Shown one piece after another: positions 1-8,719 of a DNA stretch of 17,324 nucleotides (within the stretch, counting starts at the first letter, position 1; every line of letters starts with the position of its first letter). The notes under the pieces were generated by a model that had not been told where the DNA came from, searched no databases, and worked only from the letters and a program-made list of their open reading frames with translations. This DNA comes from CAMEON01 sp963609805 (GTDB taxonomy: Bacteria; Bacillota; Clostridia; Oscillospirales; CAG-272): assembly GCA_963609805.1 (NCBI GenBank), contig CAVDLN010000031.1, forward strand, positions 1-17,324, given 5' to 3'. A program made the position numbers and the translations under genes.

Positions 1-346
1 CGCAGATATCGTTTGTCACGTCGTTCATGGAGAAATTCCCCGCCTCGTCCTCAATGCGCGCGTGGAACAGAATCTGAAACAGCAAATCCCCCAGCTCCTC
101 ACGCAGATGCACGGAGTCATCCTTGTCGATTGCCTCCACGACCTCGTAGGTCTCCTCAATCAAGTCTTTGCGGATGCTGTGATGATCCTGCTCCCTGTCC
201 CACGGGCAGCCCCCCGGCGAGCGTAGAATTTCCGTAATCAGCATCAGATCCCCAAAAGTGTAGCTGCCCTTCTCCCGGGTCATCAGGTAATTTATTTTTT
301 CCTCCCGGGCCGCGTTTTCCGAATCAAAGGCCATGTTCCGGTTCAT
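1..346 (-). CDS. mazG: MazG family nucleoside triphosphate pyrophosphohydrolase (3' part cut off by window edge)
   Basis: The N-terminal 115 residues of a MazG-type pyrophosphohydrolase, which hydrolyses NTPs or dNTPs to monophosphate plus PPi and is thought to clean nucleotide pools in the cytoplasm. Visible family signatures are ILRSPGGCPWDREQDHHS, then the metal-binding helix EETYEVVEAID and the second helix REELGDLLFQILFHARI, which supply the acidic Mg2+ ligands. The reading frame is open to base 1, so the gene continues out of the window. I chose the ATG at 344-346, with AGGAAAGG directly upstream. A second in-frame ATG at 332-334 (MAFDSEN) would give a somewhat long 11-12 nt spacing and cannot be excluded. 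It starts 31 nt after the hemZ stop, so it is probably the distal gene of the same operon. Whether this is the one- or two-domain MazG form cannot be seen. Confidence 0.93.
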   Translation of the reverse strand, partial: MNRNMAFDSENAAREEKINYLMTREKGSYTFGDLMLITEILRSPGGCPWDREQDHHSIRKDLIEETYEVVEAIDKDDSVHLREELGDLLFQILFHARIEDEAGNFSMNDVTNDIC

Positions 347-377
347 CCTTTCCTATTGTTTTCGCGGAATTACAGAC

Positions 378-1913
378 TTACTCCAGCAGTCCGCGCTCCC
401 GGTAGAAGGTCTCTATGCGTCCGGCCTGCTCAGCCATAGCTGCCTCCCCATCGGTATCAAGATATTCATACGGATATTTCGGATTGAACAGACGGTTGAT
501 AAATCTGCCGTTTCCGTCCGCGGGAGCATAGTCCACCAGCTTTGTAACGGCACCCGCACCGACAGCGAAAATGGAATGGACTTCCTCCATCATGTAGATA
601 TTGTACAGTCCCTCGCACCCCGGCAGGGCAAATCCGACATTTTCAAAATTGCCGACCGTGTTTTTCTGCCGGTACATATAGTACGGGATATACCCCTCAT
701 GGATGCACTGGATCTGCGAGTAGTCCACGCATTTTCCGGTCTCGCCTCCGCGCATGGAATATATATCCCCGCCTCCACGCCGCAAATCCGAGGAGCGCTT
801 GACGCAGAAGGTGTGTACCGTGATGTTCTCCGGACGCAGTCGGATAATCTGGTCAAAGGACGCCGAAAAAGTCGCAAATCTGTCCCCCGGAAGTCCCGCA
901 ATCAGATCCGTGTTGATGACCGGAATGCCGGACGCTCTCGCAATTTCGTAGGCTTTGAAAAACATTGCCGTATCATGGGCGCGCCCAATGCTGCGGAGCA
1001 CCTCGTCACACAGAATCTGCGGATTCACGCTGATGCGGCCGACACCGTACTCCCGCGCCACTGCCAGCTTTTCCGCATCGATGGTATCGGGGCGTCCCGC
1101 CTCCAGCGTAAACTCCTCCAGGGACGCGACATCCGTCATTTCCGCTATGGTGCCGAGCAGAATCCGGAGCTGCTCCGAATTCAGAATTGTCGGGGTTCCG
1201 CCGCCGATATATACGGTGCGCAGCTTCAGCCCCAGCCGGCGTATCATGTCAAAGGTCTTTCTCAAATCGCGGCACAGCCTTACAAGGTAATCCGGAATCA
1301 GCGACAGAAGGCGCTTCGAAGTGTAGGAAACAAAGGAGCAGTAGGCGCATCGCGTCGGGCAGAACGGAATGGATATGTATACCGAGCAGTCGCGCTTGCC
1401 GGGTGTTCCGATAAGGCGTGCCTCGTTCACCGCCACCTCCGTTGCAAGACTTGCCTTTTTGGGAATGACAAAATAATCCCGTGCCAGCTCCCTCTTGACG
1501 CGCGTCTTGCTCATGCCCCGCTGCAACAGTTCCGTGGCTACCTTGGAAGGGCGGACACCGGTCAGCATGCCCCACGCGGGGCGATACCCGCGCAGCGTCT
1601 CGCAGACATTGGTCACGGCATCCCCCACCGCGATCTTCTCCAGCCGCTCCCTGGTATAGCCCTCCCTATACGGATAGCTGCGTTCCGCCTCCGCCCGCTC
1701 TCCCCGATAGCACAGCTTCGCGCGAACAATCACGCCCTCCTGCGGCTCGCCGCCTCCGTCAGCCGGAATATCCGCGTTTTGCATGGAAACCGACAGTTCG
1801 GGCGTATCCTCCCCCGGCTCCTCGTCACCGGAGAATTTTGTCCCGGGGAAAAAAATCATGCACAGCGTCTGCACATAATACTTGTTTACAGGTCCTTCAA
1901 TATTCAGTCTCAT
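378..1913 (-). CDS. hemZ: Oxygen-independent coproporphyrinogen III dehydrogenase-like radical SAM protein HemZ
   Basis: A 511-residue radical SAM protein of the HemZ branch of the HemN/HemW superfamily, a Firmicute-type family linked to anaerobic haem synthesis (coproporphyrinogen III to protoporphyrinogen IX). The 4Fe-4S/SAM motif is SIPFCPTRCAYCSF (Cys185, Cys189, Cys192), followed by the SAM-binding YIGGGTPT (about 235-242). Further conserved stretches are GRISVNPQ and DLIAGLPGD. The N-terminal ~170 residues form the HemZ-specific extension, with the typical LTGVRPSK. Residues about 28-60 are a loose acidic/glycine-rich stretch that may be a lineage-specific insert. The start ATG (1911-1913) has a GAGG at a rather long distance (about 15 nt), so translation may be modest. 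It lies 42 nt after dtd and 31 nt before mazG. No other haem genes are visible, and some relatives have uncertain substrates, so the exact reaction is inferred. Confidence 0.93.
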   Translation of the reverse strand: MRLNIEGPVNKYYVQTLCMIFFPGTKFSGDEEPGEDTPELSVSMQNADIPADGGGEPQEGVIVRAKLCYRGERAEAERSYPYREGYTRERLEKIAVGDAVTNVCETLRGYRPAWGMLTGVRPSKVATELLQRGMSKTRVKRELARDYFVIPKKASLATEVAVNEARLIGTPGKRDCSVYISIPFCPTRCAYCSFVSYTSKRLLSLIPDYLVRLCRDLRKTFDMIRRLGLKLRTVYIGGGTPTILNSEQLRILLGTIAEMTDVASLEEFTLEAGRPDTIDAEKLAVAREYGVGRISVNPQILCDEVLRSIGRAHDTAMFFKAYEIARASGIPVINTDLIAGLPGDRFATFSASFDQIIRLRPENITVHTFCVKRSSDLRRGGGDIYSMRGGETGKCVDYSQIQCIHEGYIPYYMYRQKNTVGNFENVGFALPGCEGLYNIYMMEEVHSIFAVGAGAVTKLVDYAPADGNGRFINRLFNPKYPYEYLDTDGEAAMAEQAGRIETFYRERGLLE

Positions 1914-1955
1914 ACCGGATTCTCATTTCCTCGTCCATATTTTTTGAGGTCCCGT

Positions 1956-2417
1956 TTATCTGCCCGTGCCGGGCTTCAGCACCTCGGAATCCATCACAAT
2001 AGTGACGGGTCCGTCATTGCACAGACTTACCTGCATATCGGCGCCGAAGCGTCCGTGCTGTACCGGAACGGTTTGCGCAGCCCGCTCAAGGAACAGACCG
2101 TACAGACGTTCCGCCTCGCTGGGGGCAGCCGCGCCGAGAAAATCCGGGCGGTTTCCGTGGCGGTAGTTCGCAAGCAGGGTGAACTGAGAAACAACAAGCA
2201 GGGAGCCGCCGATATCCTGAACCGATCGGTTCATTTTCCCGTTTTCGTCCTCAAAAACACGCATTTTAAGTATCTTGGCAAGCATACGGTCAAGATCCTC
2301 CTCCGTGTCACCCGTCGCCACACCGAGCAGGATCAAAAAGCCTTTTCCGATTTTTCCGACCGTTTCGCCGTCTATATCAACCTGCGCCGCACTGACGCGC
2401 TGAAGTACCGCTTTCAT
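1956..2417 (-). CDS. dtd: D-aminoacyl-tRNA deacylase
   Basis: A 153-residue Dtd protein, the usual length for this family. It hydrolyses D-aminoacyl-tRNAs (and mischarged Gly-tRNA(Ala) in known homologues), so D-amino acids do not enter proteins. The start MKAVLQRVSAAQVDIDG is the standard N-terminus. The catalytic SQFTLLA motif and the C-terminal NDGPVTIVMDS (Gly-cisPro chiral-rejection motif) are both intact. The frame is open 15 codons further upstream, but conservation and the ATG at 2415-2417 fix the start given here. It sits 59 nt after rel, the classical rel-dtd gene order of Firmicutes, and 42 nt before hemZ. A GC-rich hairpin containing the likely SD lies just upstream and may restrict initiation. 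Confidence 0.96.
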   Translation of the reverse strand: MKAVLQRVSAAQVDIDGETVGKIGKGFLILLGVATGDTEEDLDRMLAKILKMRVFEDENGKMNRSVQDIGGSLLVVSQFTLLANYRHGNRPDFLGAAAPSEAERLYGLFLERAAQTVPVQHGRFGADMQVSLCNDGPVTIVMDSEVLKPGTGR

Positions 2418-2427
2418 GTATTGCACC

Positions 2428-2444
2428 CTGCCCTCCGCGGGCAG
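2428..2444 (-). promoter_or_regulatory. Small hairpin overlapping the dtd ribosome-binding region
   Basis: In the minus-strand RNA, CTGCCC and GGGCAG (6 bp perfect) flank the loop GCGGA, ending 10 nt before the dtd ATG. The GGAGGG that is the best SD candidate is split between the loop and the 3' arm, so the hairpin could partly hide it. Pairing is read directly from the sequence; a regulatory effect is inferred. Confidence 0.35.
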
Positions 2445-2476
2445 CCCCTTTCTCCGATACAAGCAGAAAAACCTGC

Positions 2477-4750
2477 TTATACGTCTTTTTCGGCCTTTTT
2501 CTCTCCGCCCTTGGCCGCTCCGGTGAAGCCGCGCCCCACATCCACCACATTCTCCAGCGAACGCAGGCGGCTGACAATGGAATTGTAATGATCCACGTTT
2601 TTGCAGCTGACTGTCAGATTCATAATAGCGCGCCCGCCGCTCGCCTTCTGGGTATTAACGGAAAGAATGGAAACCTTCATGTCCGCCAGCACCGCCGTCA
2701 CGTCTGCCAGCACGCCCACCACATCCAGCGAATATATCTGAATCAATGCTCCGTATACGCTGTGATCGTTGGAGGCTGCCTCCGGGATCTCCCAGTACGC
2801 CCGCTTCCAGCGATCTGCCTCGTCGGGATTGCTCTGCCCCTGCAGTGCCTTGGGGCAGTCGGCCTTGTGAATGGAAATACCGTGCGCTTTGGTAACAAAG
2901 CCGACCACTTTGTCCCCGGGCAGCGGGTTGCAGCACTTTGCGAATTTGACCTCGCAGCCGTCCACCCCGTCCACGACAATCCCGCTGTTGGAACGCAGAT
3001 GTTTGGGAGGCGCCGCCGTGACTACCTCCGCGGGTGCGGGGTCCGCGGCAGGCAGAGCATCCTCCGTCTCATCGGATGCCGCCAGTTCCTCCAGAATTTT
3101 CGGCAGAATTTTCCCGACCTGCAGTTCCCCGTAGCCTATGGCATTGTACAGATCGTCCGCCGTGTTGTAACCGCTTTTCTGCGCCGCAGCCGTCACAAGC
3201 TCCAGCTTGCGGGACTCATTCAGGCGCGGTGCCGCTCTTTTCAGCTCGGCATCCACAGCGCCCTTCCCGACCTGAATGTTCTCCGGGCGGCGTTCGCGCT
3301 TGAACCACAGCTTGATCTTGTTTTTGGCATCTCCCGTTTTGACCACGGACAGCCAGTCCCGGCTGGGACCGTGCCCCGAGGAGGCAGGTGCCGTAATAAT
3401 TTCAACAATTTCCCCGGTGTTCAGCACGTGCTCAATGGGGACGATCTTTCCGTTTATCTTGGCACCGATCATGCGGTTGCCCACCTCGGAATGGATGGAA
3501 TAGGCGAAATCGATAACGGTCGCGCCCTGCGGCAGAACCTCCACATCCCCTTTCGGCGTAAATACGAACACTTCATCATGCAGAATGTCGATTTTAAGCG
3601 CCTTCAGGAATTCCTCCGGATCGCGTATGCCGTCCTCGGTTTTGTTCAGGCGTGCAATCCACTCCAGCTTCTTGTCCATGTCCTCCTTGGACGTCACGCC
3701 GGCCTTGTATTTCCAATGCGCCGCAATACCGTATTCCGCCACATGATGCATTTCCCATGTGCGGATCTGCACCTCGAAGGGAATGCCGTCCCGCCCGATG
3801 ACGGTTGTATGCAGGGAGCGATACAGGTTGGGCTTTGGGATGGAAATGTAATCCTTGAACCGTCCCGGAACCGACTTGAACAGCTCATGGACAACGCCGA
3901 GAACCGTATAGCATTCCGTCACAGTATTCACGATAACGCGCATGGCGTAAAAATCGTAAATTTCGTCAAAGCTCTTGTTCTGCGTGTACATTTTGCGGTA
4001 AATACTGTACACCGTCTTGATGCGTCCTTCCAGCGTGAAGCTGAGACCCATGCTTTTCAGCTTATCGTTCACCATGCCGCGGATACTGTCGATGAAGTCC
4101 AGATTCTGTCCGTATTTCTCCTCAATGTGCCGCTCGACGTCCGCATATCCGATGGGATCCAGATATTTCAGGCTCAGATTCTCCAGCTCCTGCTTGATCT
4201 TCTGAATACCGAGGCGGTGCGCCAGCGGAGCGTAAACCTGCATGGTCTCCAGTGCGGTCAGGCGCTGTTTCTCCTCCGGCTTCGCATCCAGCGTCCGCAT
4301 GTTGTGCAGCCGGTCGCAGAGTTTAATCAGAATAACGCGTACGTCCCGCGACATGGCAAGCAGCATCTTGCGCAGGTTCTCGATGTGCGCTTCCTCTTTA
4401 TCCACGATCTGAAGCGGAACGGTCTTTGTAACACCGTCCACAAGCATGGCAACATCAGATCCGAAAATCTTGGCAATTTCCTGCGTGCTGGTTCTCTCGC
4501 CGCAGTCCTCTACCGTATCATGCAGCAGGGCGGCGCAAATGGAATCGGTATCCAGCCCGAGACCGGCAACGATTTCCGCCACCGCAACGGGGTGCGTGAT
4601 GTACGCCTCCCCGCTGGCACGGCGCTGTCCGGCGTGCAGCCCCGCGGCATAATCATATGCCTGCTGAATCTTGTCAAACTGGTAGTTTCTGCCCGTTTCC
4701 CGCAGGGTGTTCAACAGGCAGTCAATGCCTTCATGTACGGTCTGTTCCAT
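2477..4750 (-). CDS. rel: Bifunctional (p)ppGpp synthetase/hydrolase (RelA/SpoT homologue, Rel)
   Basis: A 757-residue long RSH protein that makes and degrades the stringent-response alarmone (p)ppGpp. Domains in order: HD hydrolase (His53 in THP; HDTVED at 77-82, intact), synthetase (YDFYAMRVIV about 265-274; RFKD at 297-300; EVQIRTWEMHHVAEYG about 326-341), TGS (about 393-455, FTPKGDV), a conserved-cysteine region with CCNPLPGD (about 610-620), and a C-terminal ACT domain (about 680-745). RFKD is the RXKD signature of bifunctional Rel enzymes, not the EXDD of E. coli RelA, so both activities are expected. The ATG at 4748-4750 is preceded by AAAGGA at 6 nt. This SD directly follows the recJ TGA, 11 nt upstream, suggesting translational coupling. 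The ribosome-binding C-terminal domains appear complete. Confidence 0.97.
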   Translation of the reverse strand: MEQTVHEGIDCLLNTLRETGRNYQFDKIQQAYDYAAGLHAGQRRASGEAYITHPVAVAEIVAGLGLDTDSICAALLHDTVEDCGERTSTQEIAKIFGSDVAMLVDGVTKTVPLQIVDKEEAHIENLRKMLLAMSRDVRVILIKLCDRLHNMRTLDAKPEEKQRLTALETMQVYAPLAHRLGIQKIKQELENLSLKYLDPIGYADVERHIEEKYGQNLDFIDSIRGMVNDKLKSMGLSFTLEGRIKTVYSIYRKMYTQNKSFDEIYDFYAMRVIVNTVTECYTVLGVVHELFKSVPGRFKDYISIPKPNLYRSLHTTVIGRDGIPFEVQIRTWEMHHVAEYGIAAHWKYKAGVTSKEDMDKKLEWIARLNKTEDGIRDPEEFLKALKIDILHDEVFVFTPKGDVEVLPQGATVIDFAYSIHSEVGNRMIGAKINGKIVPIEHVLNTGEIVEIITAPASSGHGPSRDWLSVVKTGDAKNKIKLWFKRERRPENIQVGKGAVDAELKRAAPRLNESRKLELVTAAAQKSGYNTADDLYNAIGYGELQVGKILPKILEELAASDETEDALPAADPAPAEVVTAAPPKHLRSNSGIVVDGVDGCEVKFAKCCNPLPGDKVVGFVTKAHGISIHKADCPKALQGQSNPDEADRWKRAYWEIPEAASNDHSVYGALIQIYSLDVVGVLADVTAVLADMKVSILSVNTQKASGGRAIMNLTVSCKNVDHYNSIVSRLRSLENVVDVGRGFTGAAKGGEKKAEKDV

Positions 4751-4761
4751 TGTTCTTCCTT

Positions 4762-7023
4762 TCAGCCCTCCGTCGGGCGGGGATTCCCTTCTGCGGATCC
4801 CCTCCCGCAGCGCTCACGCAGACTTCGCAGCAGCGGGGATGCCTCCACGGACGTGTGAGGGACATCCGGCGTAATTTCATAGGTCAGAATGCCGTCCCCC
4901 ACATCCCCGATACGGCATACCGCCATTTCGTTGAGAATGCGGAGAATCAGCATAAGTTTTATATAGCATAGGGGAACACCGTCCGCCGCGAGGTTTTGGC
5001 GCAGTTCGCGGATGCGTACCGTCCGCATCCCGTGCCGTGCACGGTCACGCAGGCATATATACACCCGCGCAACGTCATTCCTGTCAGGCAAAAGGCCTTC
5101 CTCCGGGGAAAGTGCGCCTCCGTTCAGCAAATCGTTCAGCCGCCTGTCCTCCTCCGCCTTCTCCCGCTCCTCGGCAGCGGATCTCCGCACATCGCGCAGT
5201 ATCAGCTGAAGCGTCTCCACCCCCTGGTACTCGTTGATGCCGAGCTGAAACAGTACATCCACCCGATCGCCCGTCTGCACCGACAGGAAAGAGGTCGGCA
5301 TGCCGAACCAGAGTGCGGGAAAAATTCTCCCGTCCGCATACAGGGAAAGGCGGGTATGTTTTCCGCCGGACAGCGCGGTAATCTGCTGCACCGCGGCATT
5401 CTCAAGCATCAGCAGAGGCGTCGGATTGGACGTCCCGCAGGGTTCCAGCATCTCCAGCTCCCTCGCCTGCTCCATCGTCAGCTCATCGGCCGTAACACAG
5501 CACTCAACATCCTGCCGCAGCGCGGTCATGTCGTCCGTGAGATGGGCGGCGGCGTACTCATTCAGCCGTTTGCGGAACGCGGGGATATCCTTCCGCCGGA
5601 TGCACAGTCCCGCAGCCATCTCATGGCCGCCGAACCGGACAAGAAGATCCCGGCAGTACGACAGCGCATCCACAAGATTCAGCCCCGGGACGCTCCGTCC
5701 GGATCCCTTGCCGATCTCCTGCCCGTCCTCCTCCGGAACATCCGCAAAGGAAATCAGGATAGACGGGAGTCCGTATTTTTCCGTAATGCGCGAGGATACG
5801 ATTCCGATAACGCCCTGCGCCCAGCCGTCATCCTCCAGCACCAGCACCTGCCTGTTCCACGGAGCATCACCCGAGCTCAGCTCCGCATCGATGCGGCAGT
5901 ATGCCTCATTGGCGATGCGGTTCTCCTCCTCCTGCCGTCTGGCGTTGAGGCGGCACAGAACCTCCGCCCGCGACTGCGCCTCCTCCGGCGTCCCGGCAAG
6001 CAGCAGCTCTACCGATTCCATGGCATCGGTAATGCGTCCCGCGGCATTCAGTCTCGGGGCAATGCCGAATCCGACCGTTGCCGTGCCGACACGCCGGCGC
6101 GGACGCCGCGCATCGCCCGCAGCGGAACGGGTTCCCTTGCCGGCGGCGGCCTCCAGCAGAGCGGCTATGCCGGGTCTGCCCCCGTCCCGGTTGAGTCTCT
6201 CCAGCCCGCGGGACACAAGCAGCCTGTTTTCATCACACAGCGGCATGACGTCGGCTATGGTGCCGACGGCAACCAGATCGATAAACCGACCGCTCACGGC
6301 TTCGAACACGTCGGGTGCATTTCCGCCCGTCCGCACCTGTTCGCATGCGCAAATCAGCTTGAAGGCCACGCCGACACCCGCCAGTTCCCGGAAAGGATAC
6401 GGGCAGTCGGGACGCCGCGGATTGACCACCGCGGCACACGCCGGCAGGATATCCTGACATTCGTGGTGATCCGTCACCACCGTATCCATGCCGAGCTCCG
6501 CCGCATACGCGATCTCCCGGACGGCCGTCACCCCCGTGTCCACCGTCACGATAAGCGAGACACCCCTGTCCGCCAGCGCGTCGATTCCTGTTTTGGACAT
6601 CCCGTACCCCTCGCGCAGCCGATTCGGAATGTAGCGAACAACCGGGACTCCGAGTCCCCGCAGGTACAGGTACAGACAGGTAACGGAAGTTACCCCATCC
6701 ACATCGTAGTCGCCGTACACGGCAACCGTCTCGCAGTCCCGGACGGCTGCCAGCACCCGCTCAACGGCAGAATGCATATCGGTCAGCAGGAAAGGGTCAT
6801 GCGGCTGCATGCCTCCGCAGCTGAGAAAAGCGGCGGCGGATTCCGGGTCACTGTATCCGCGGTTGCAGAGCAGACGCGCGGTCAGCGGGCGGATGCCCAG
6901 CGAGGCCGCAAGGCTGCGGGCCTTGCTCTCCCGCTCGGGTTCGTCTCCCTGCCAGCGGAGCGACCATATCCGCTCCCGCTGCGGGCGGTTTTCTTTTTTT
7001 GAAAATTCGGATGTTTCCCGCAT
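4762..7023 (-). CDS. recJ: Single-stranded-DNA-specific 5'-3' exonuclease RecJ
   Basis: A 753-residue DHH-family nuclease that degrades 5' single-stranded DNA ends in recombination and mismatch or base-excision repair. DHH motifs: DYDVDG (105-110), VDTG (161-164), TDHHE (184-188), then NPRRPDCPYPF and ELAGVGVAFK. The DHHA1 domain carries FGGHEMAAGLCI; an OB-fold-like region and a roughly 110-residue C-terminal extension follow, as in Firmicute RecJ. Before PRLNAAGR there is an extra Arg-rich patch (ARRPRRR) that looks like an insertion. The frame is open 50 codons upstream, but the ATG at 7021-7023 has AAAGGAG at 6-7 nt and removes an arginine-rich non-conserved extension. It starts 44 nt after the flavoprotein gene and ends 11 nt before rel. 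Firmicutes usually carry apt between recJ and rel; here it is absent. Confidence 0.95.
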   Translation of the reverse strand: MRETSEFSKKENRPQRERIWSLRWQGDEPERESKARSLAASLGIRPLTARLLCNRGYSDPESAAAFLSCGGMQPHDPFLLTDMHSAVERVLAAVRDCETVAVYGDYDVDGVTSVTCLYLYLRGLGVPVVRYIPNRLREGYGMSKTGIDALADRGVSLIVTVDTGVTAVREIAYAAELGMDTVVTDHHECQDILPACAAVVNPRRPDCPYPFRELAGVGVAFKLICACEQVRTGGNAPDVFEAVSGRFIDLVAVGTIADVMPLCDENRLLVSRGLERLNRDGGRPGIAALLEAAAGKGTRSAAGDARRPRRRVGTATVGFGIAPRLNAAGRITDAMESVELLLAGTPEEAQSRAEVLCRLNARRQEEENRIANEAYCRIDAELSSGDAPWNRQVLVLEDDGWAQGVIGIVSSRITEKYGLPSILISFADVPEEDGQEIGKGSGRSVPGLNLVDALSYCRDLLVRFGGHEMAAGLCIRRKDIPAFRKRLNEYAAAHLTDDMTALRQDVECCVTADELTMEQARELEMLEPCGTSNPTPLLMLENAAVQQITALSGGKHTRLSLYADGRIFPALWFGMPTSFLSVQTGDRVDVLFQLGINEYQGVETLQLILRDVRRSAAEEREKAEEDRRLNDLLNGGALSPEEGLLPDRNDVARVYICLRDRARHGMRTVRIRELRQNLAADGVPLCYIKLMLILRILNEMAVCRIGDVGDGILTYEITPDVPHTSVEASPLLRSLRERCGRGSAEGNPRPTEG

Positions 7024-7067
7024 GGCCGTCTCCTTTCCCCGATAACTAACGTGACAGCATATGTTTT

Positions 7068-8711
7068 TCAGAAGCCCACCGGCGCGTACCTCCCGCAGAT
7101 GGCCTCCGCCACCCGGATTCCGTCCACGGCGGCGCTGGTGATTCCCCCCGCATATCCGGCACCTTCTCCGCACGGGTACAGTCCCGGCTGACCGATCGCG
7201 CAGAAATCCTCCCCGCGCAGGATGCGCACGGGTGCGGACGTACGCGTTTCGGCGGCGGACAGAACGGCATCCGGCATCGCATACCCGCTGCGTTTGCGGT
7301 CAAAGGCACGCAGCCCGCGCGAAAGATTCCGGCAGACAAAATCGGGAAGAACATCCCCCATGCGGGAGAGGCGGAAGTGTCCCCCTCCCCGGTATCCCGG
7401 CTGCACCCGTCCGGGCATATGCACCGGTCTGTCCCCCGCGAGGAAATCCCCGACCGTCTCAACCGGGACATCGTAATTTCCTCCTCCGGCACGGAAAGCA
7501 GCCGCCTCTATGCGGCGCTGGAAGGCGATGGCTCCCATGGCGGTACTTCCGCTCACCGGTTCGTAGTCGGATGTCTGCACAGAGACGGCGATGGCCGCAT
7601 TGGAATTCACACCATCCCGCGCATGATAGCTCATACCGTTGACGACAACCATGTTCTGCTCCGATGCGGCGGCCACTACCTGTCCGCCGGGGCACATGCA
7701 GAAAGTATACACGCCGCGTTCGCCCGTGGTGTCCGAGAAAGAGTATTCCGCCGCGCCAAGATCCGGATGTCCCGCCATTTTCCCGTAAAACAGCCTGTCT
7801 ATGTCCTCACGCCTGTGTTCTATGCGCACACCGACCGATATGGGCTTGGCGATAACCTCCGCACCGCGTGCTATAAGCATGCCGTAGGTATCCCGCGAGC
7901 TGTGCCCCGGCGCCAGCACGATCACGCCGGCGTGAATATCCCCGCGCGTTGTGTGTACGGTCCAGCTGCCGTCCGGCAGCCCGGTAAAGCCGTCCATGCG
8001 GCAGCGGAACAACGTCTCACCGCCCGCGCTGCGTATTTCATCCAGAATCCGCGTGACGACTCCCCGCAGCACGTCTGTGCCGACATGCGGCTTTGCCTTG
8101 CTTACTATGTCCTCCGGCGCCCCCATTCTGCGGAAGGTGTCGAGCACAAAAGCGCATCTTGCGTCATTGATTCTCGTCAGCAGCTTCCCGTCCGAAAAGG
8201 TTCCGGCTCCGCCGGCGCCGAACTGTATGTTGGATTCCGTATCCAGCTCTCCGTCCCGCATGAACCGCTCGACCGCGGCGGTGCGTTCCGCAACGGCGTC
8301 TCCCCGATCGATAAGCAGCGGAGCATACCCCTGCTGGGCAAGCAGCAGGGCGCAGAACAGCCCGGCGGGGCCCATCCCCACCACCAGAGGGCGCGCGGAC
8401 AGCGGAGTCTCTCCGCGCCGCAGCTCCAGTCGCCCGGGCATATACGGCTTGGCTCCCAGCCGGGCCAGCTGATCCGCCGAAAAAGCCTGCGCACCGTCAT
8501 CCGTCCCGCACAAAACGGAACACACAAGGCGGATATCATCCCTGTGGCGTGCGTCCACCGACTTTTTATAAAGCCGAAAATGAAGCGAGCGGGCATCGAT
8601 GCCGTTCCGCTTCATTTTCTCCGCCGCACGGGCGAGAATATCCTGCTCCGATGTTCCGACGGGGACAGAAATGCCTTCCAGCACGGCTTCCGCATATCCG
8701 GTTATCTCCAT
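7068..8711 (-). CDS. NAD(P)/FAD-dependent oxidoreductase (uncharacterised FAD-dependent dehydrogenase family)
   Basis: A 547-residue flavoprotein of the conserved but functionally undefined family found in many Firmicutes. The first ~100 residues are the family's N-terminal domain (including KKSVDARHRDDIRLV). The Rossmann dinucleotide fold follows: VVGMGPAGLFCALLL, with the GxGxxG glycines at 112, 114 and 117 and an acidic residue ending strand 2 (LLIDRGD). QFGAGGAGTFSDGKLLTR and the C-terminal AGGITSAAVDGIRVAEAI, which binds the FAD ring and pyrophosphate side, are also present. No membrane segment or iron-sulfur motif is seen. The start (ATG 8709-8711) lies 8 nt after the stop of the small membrane protein, and the candidate SD AGGCGG overlaps that stop codon, implying coupled translation. 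Presence next to cdaA/cdaR is a recurrent clostridial arrangement. The substrate is unknown. Confidence 0.9.
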   Translation of the reverse strand: MEITGYAEAVLEGISVPVGTSEQDILARAAEKMKRNGIDARSLHFRLYKKSVDARHRDDIRLVCSVLCGTDDGAQAFSADQLARLGAKPYMPGRLELRRGETPLSARPLVVGMGPAGLFCALLLAQQGYAPLLIDRGDAVAERTAAVERFMRDGELDTESNIQFGAGGAGTFSDGKLLTRINDARCAFVLDTFRRMGAPEDIVSKAKPHVGTDVLRGVVTRILDEIRSAGGETLFRCRMDGFTGLPDGSWTVHTTRGDIHAGVIVLAPGHSSRDTYGMLIARGAEVIAKPISVGVRIEHRREDIDRLFYGKMAGHPDLGAAEYSFSDTTGERGVYTFCMCPGGQVVAAASEQNMVVVNGMSYHARDGVNSNAAIAVSVQTSDYEPVSGSTAMGAIAFQRRIEAAAFRAGGGNYDVPVETVGDFLAGDRPVHMPGRVQPGYRGGGHFRLSRMGDVLPDFVCRNLSRGLRAFDRKRSGYAMPDAVLSAAETRTSAPVRILRGEDFCAIGQPGLYPCGEGAGYAGGITSAAVDGIRVAEAICGRYAPVGF

Positions 8712-8719
8712 GCTGCCGC

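Noticed and set aside
4762..7023. The DHH/DHHA1 protein as a c-di-AMP phosphodiesterase (GdpP/PdeA type), suggested by closeness to cdaA
   Set aside because: It has RecJ length and motif order (DYDVDG, VDTG, DHH, GGHEMAAG, long C-terminal extension) and lacks the membrane, PAS and GGDEF regions of GdpP. It also sits in the standard recJ position before rel.
7024..7173. A 50-codon extension of RecJ
   Set aside because: It overlaps the end of the flavoprotein gene and is Arg/Gly-rich and non-conserved. The ATG at 7021-7023 has a good AAAGGAG.
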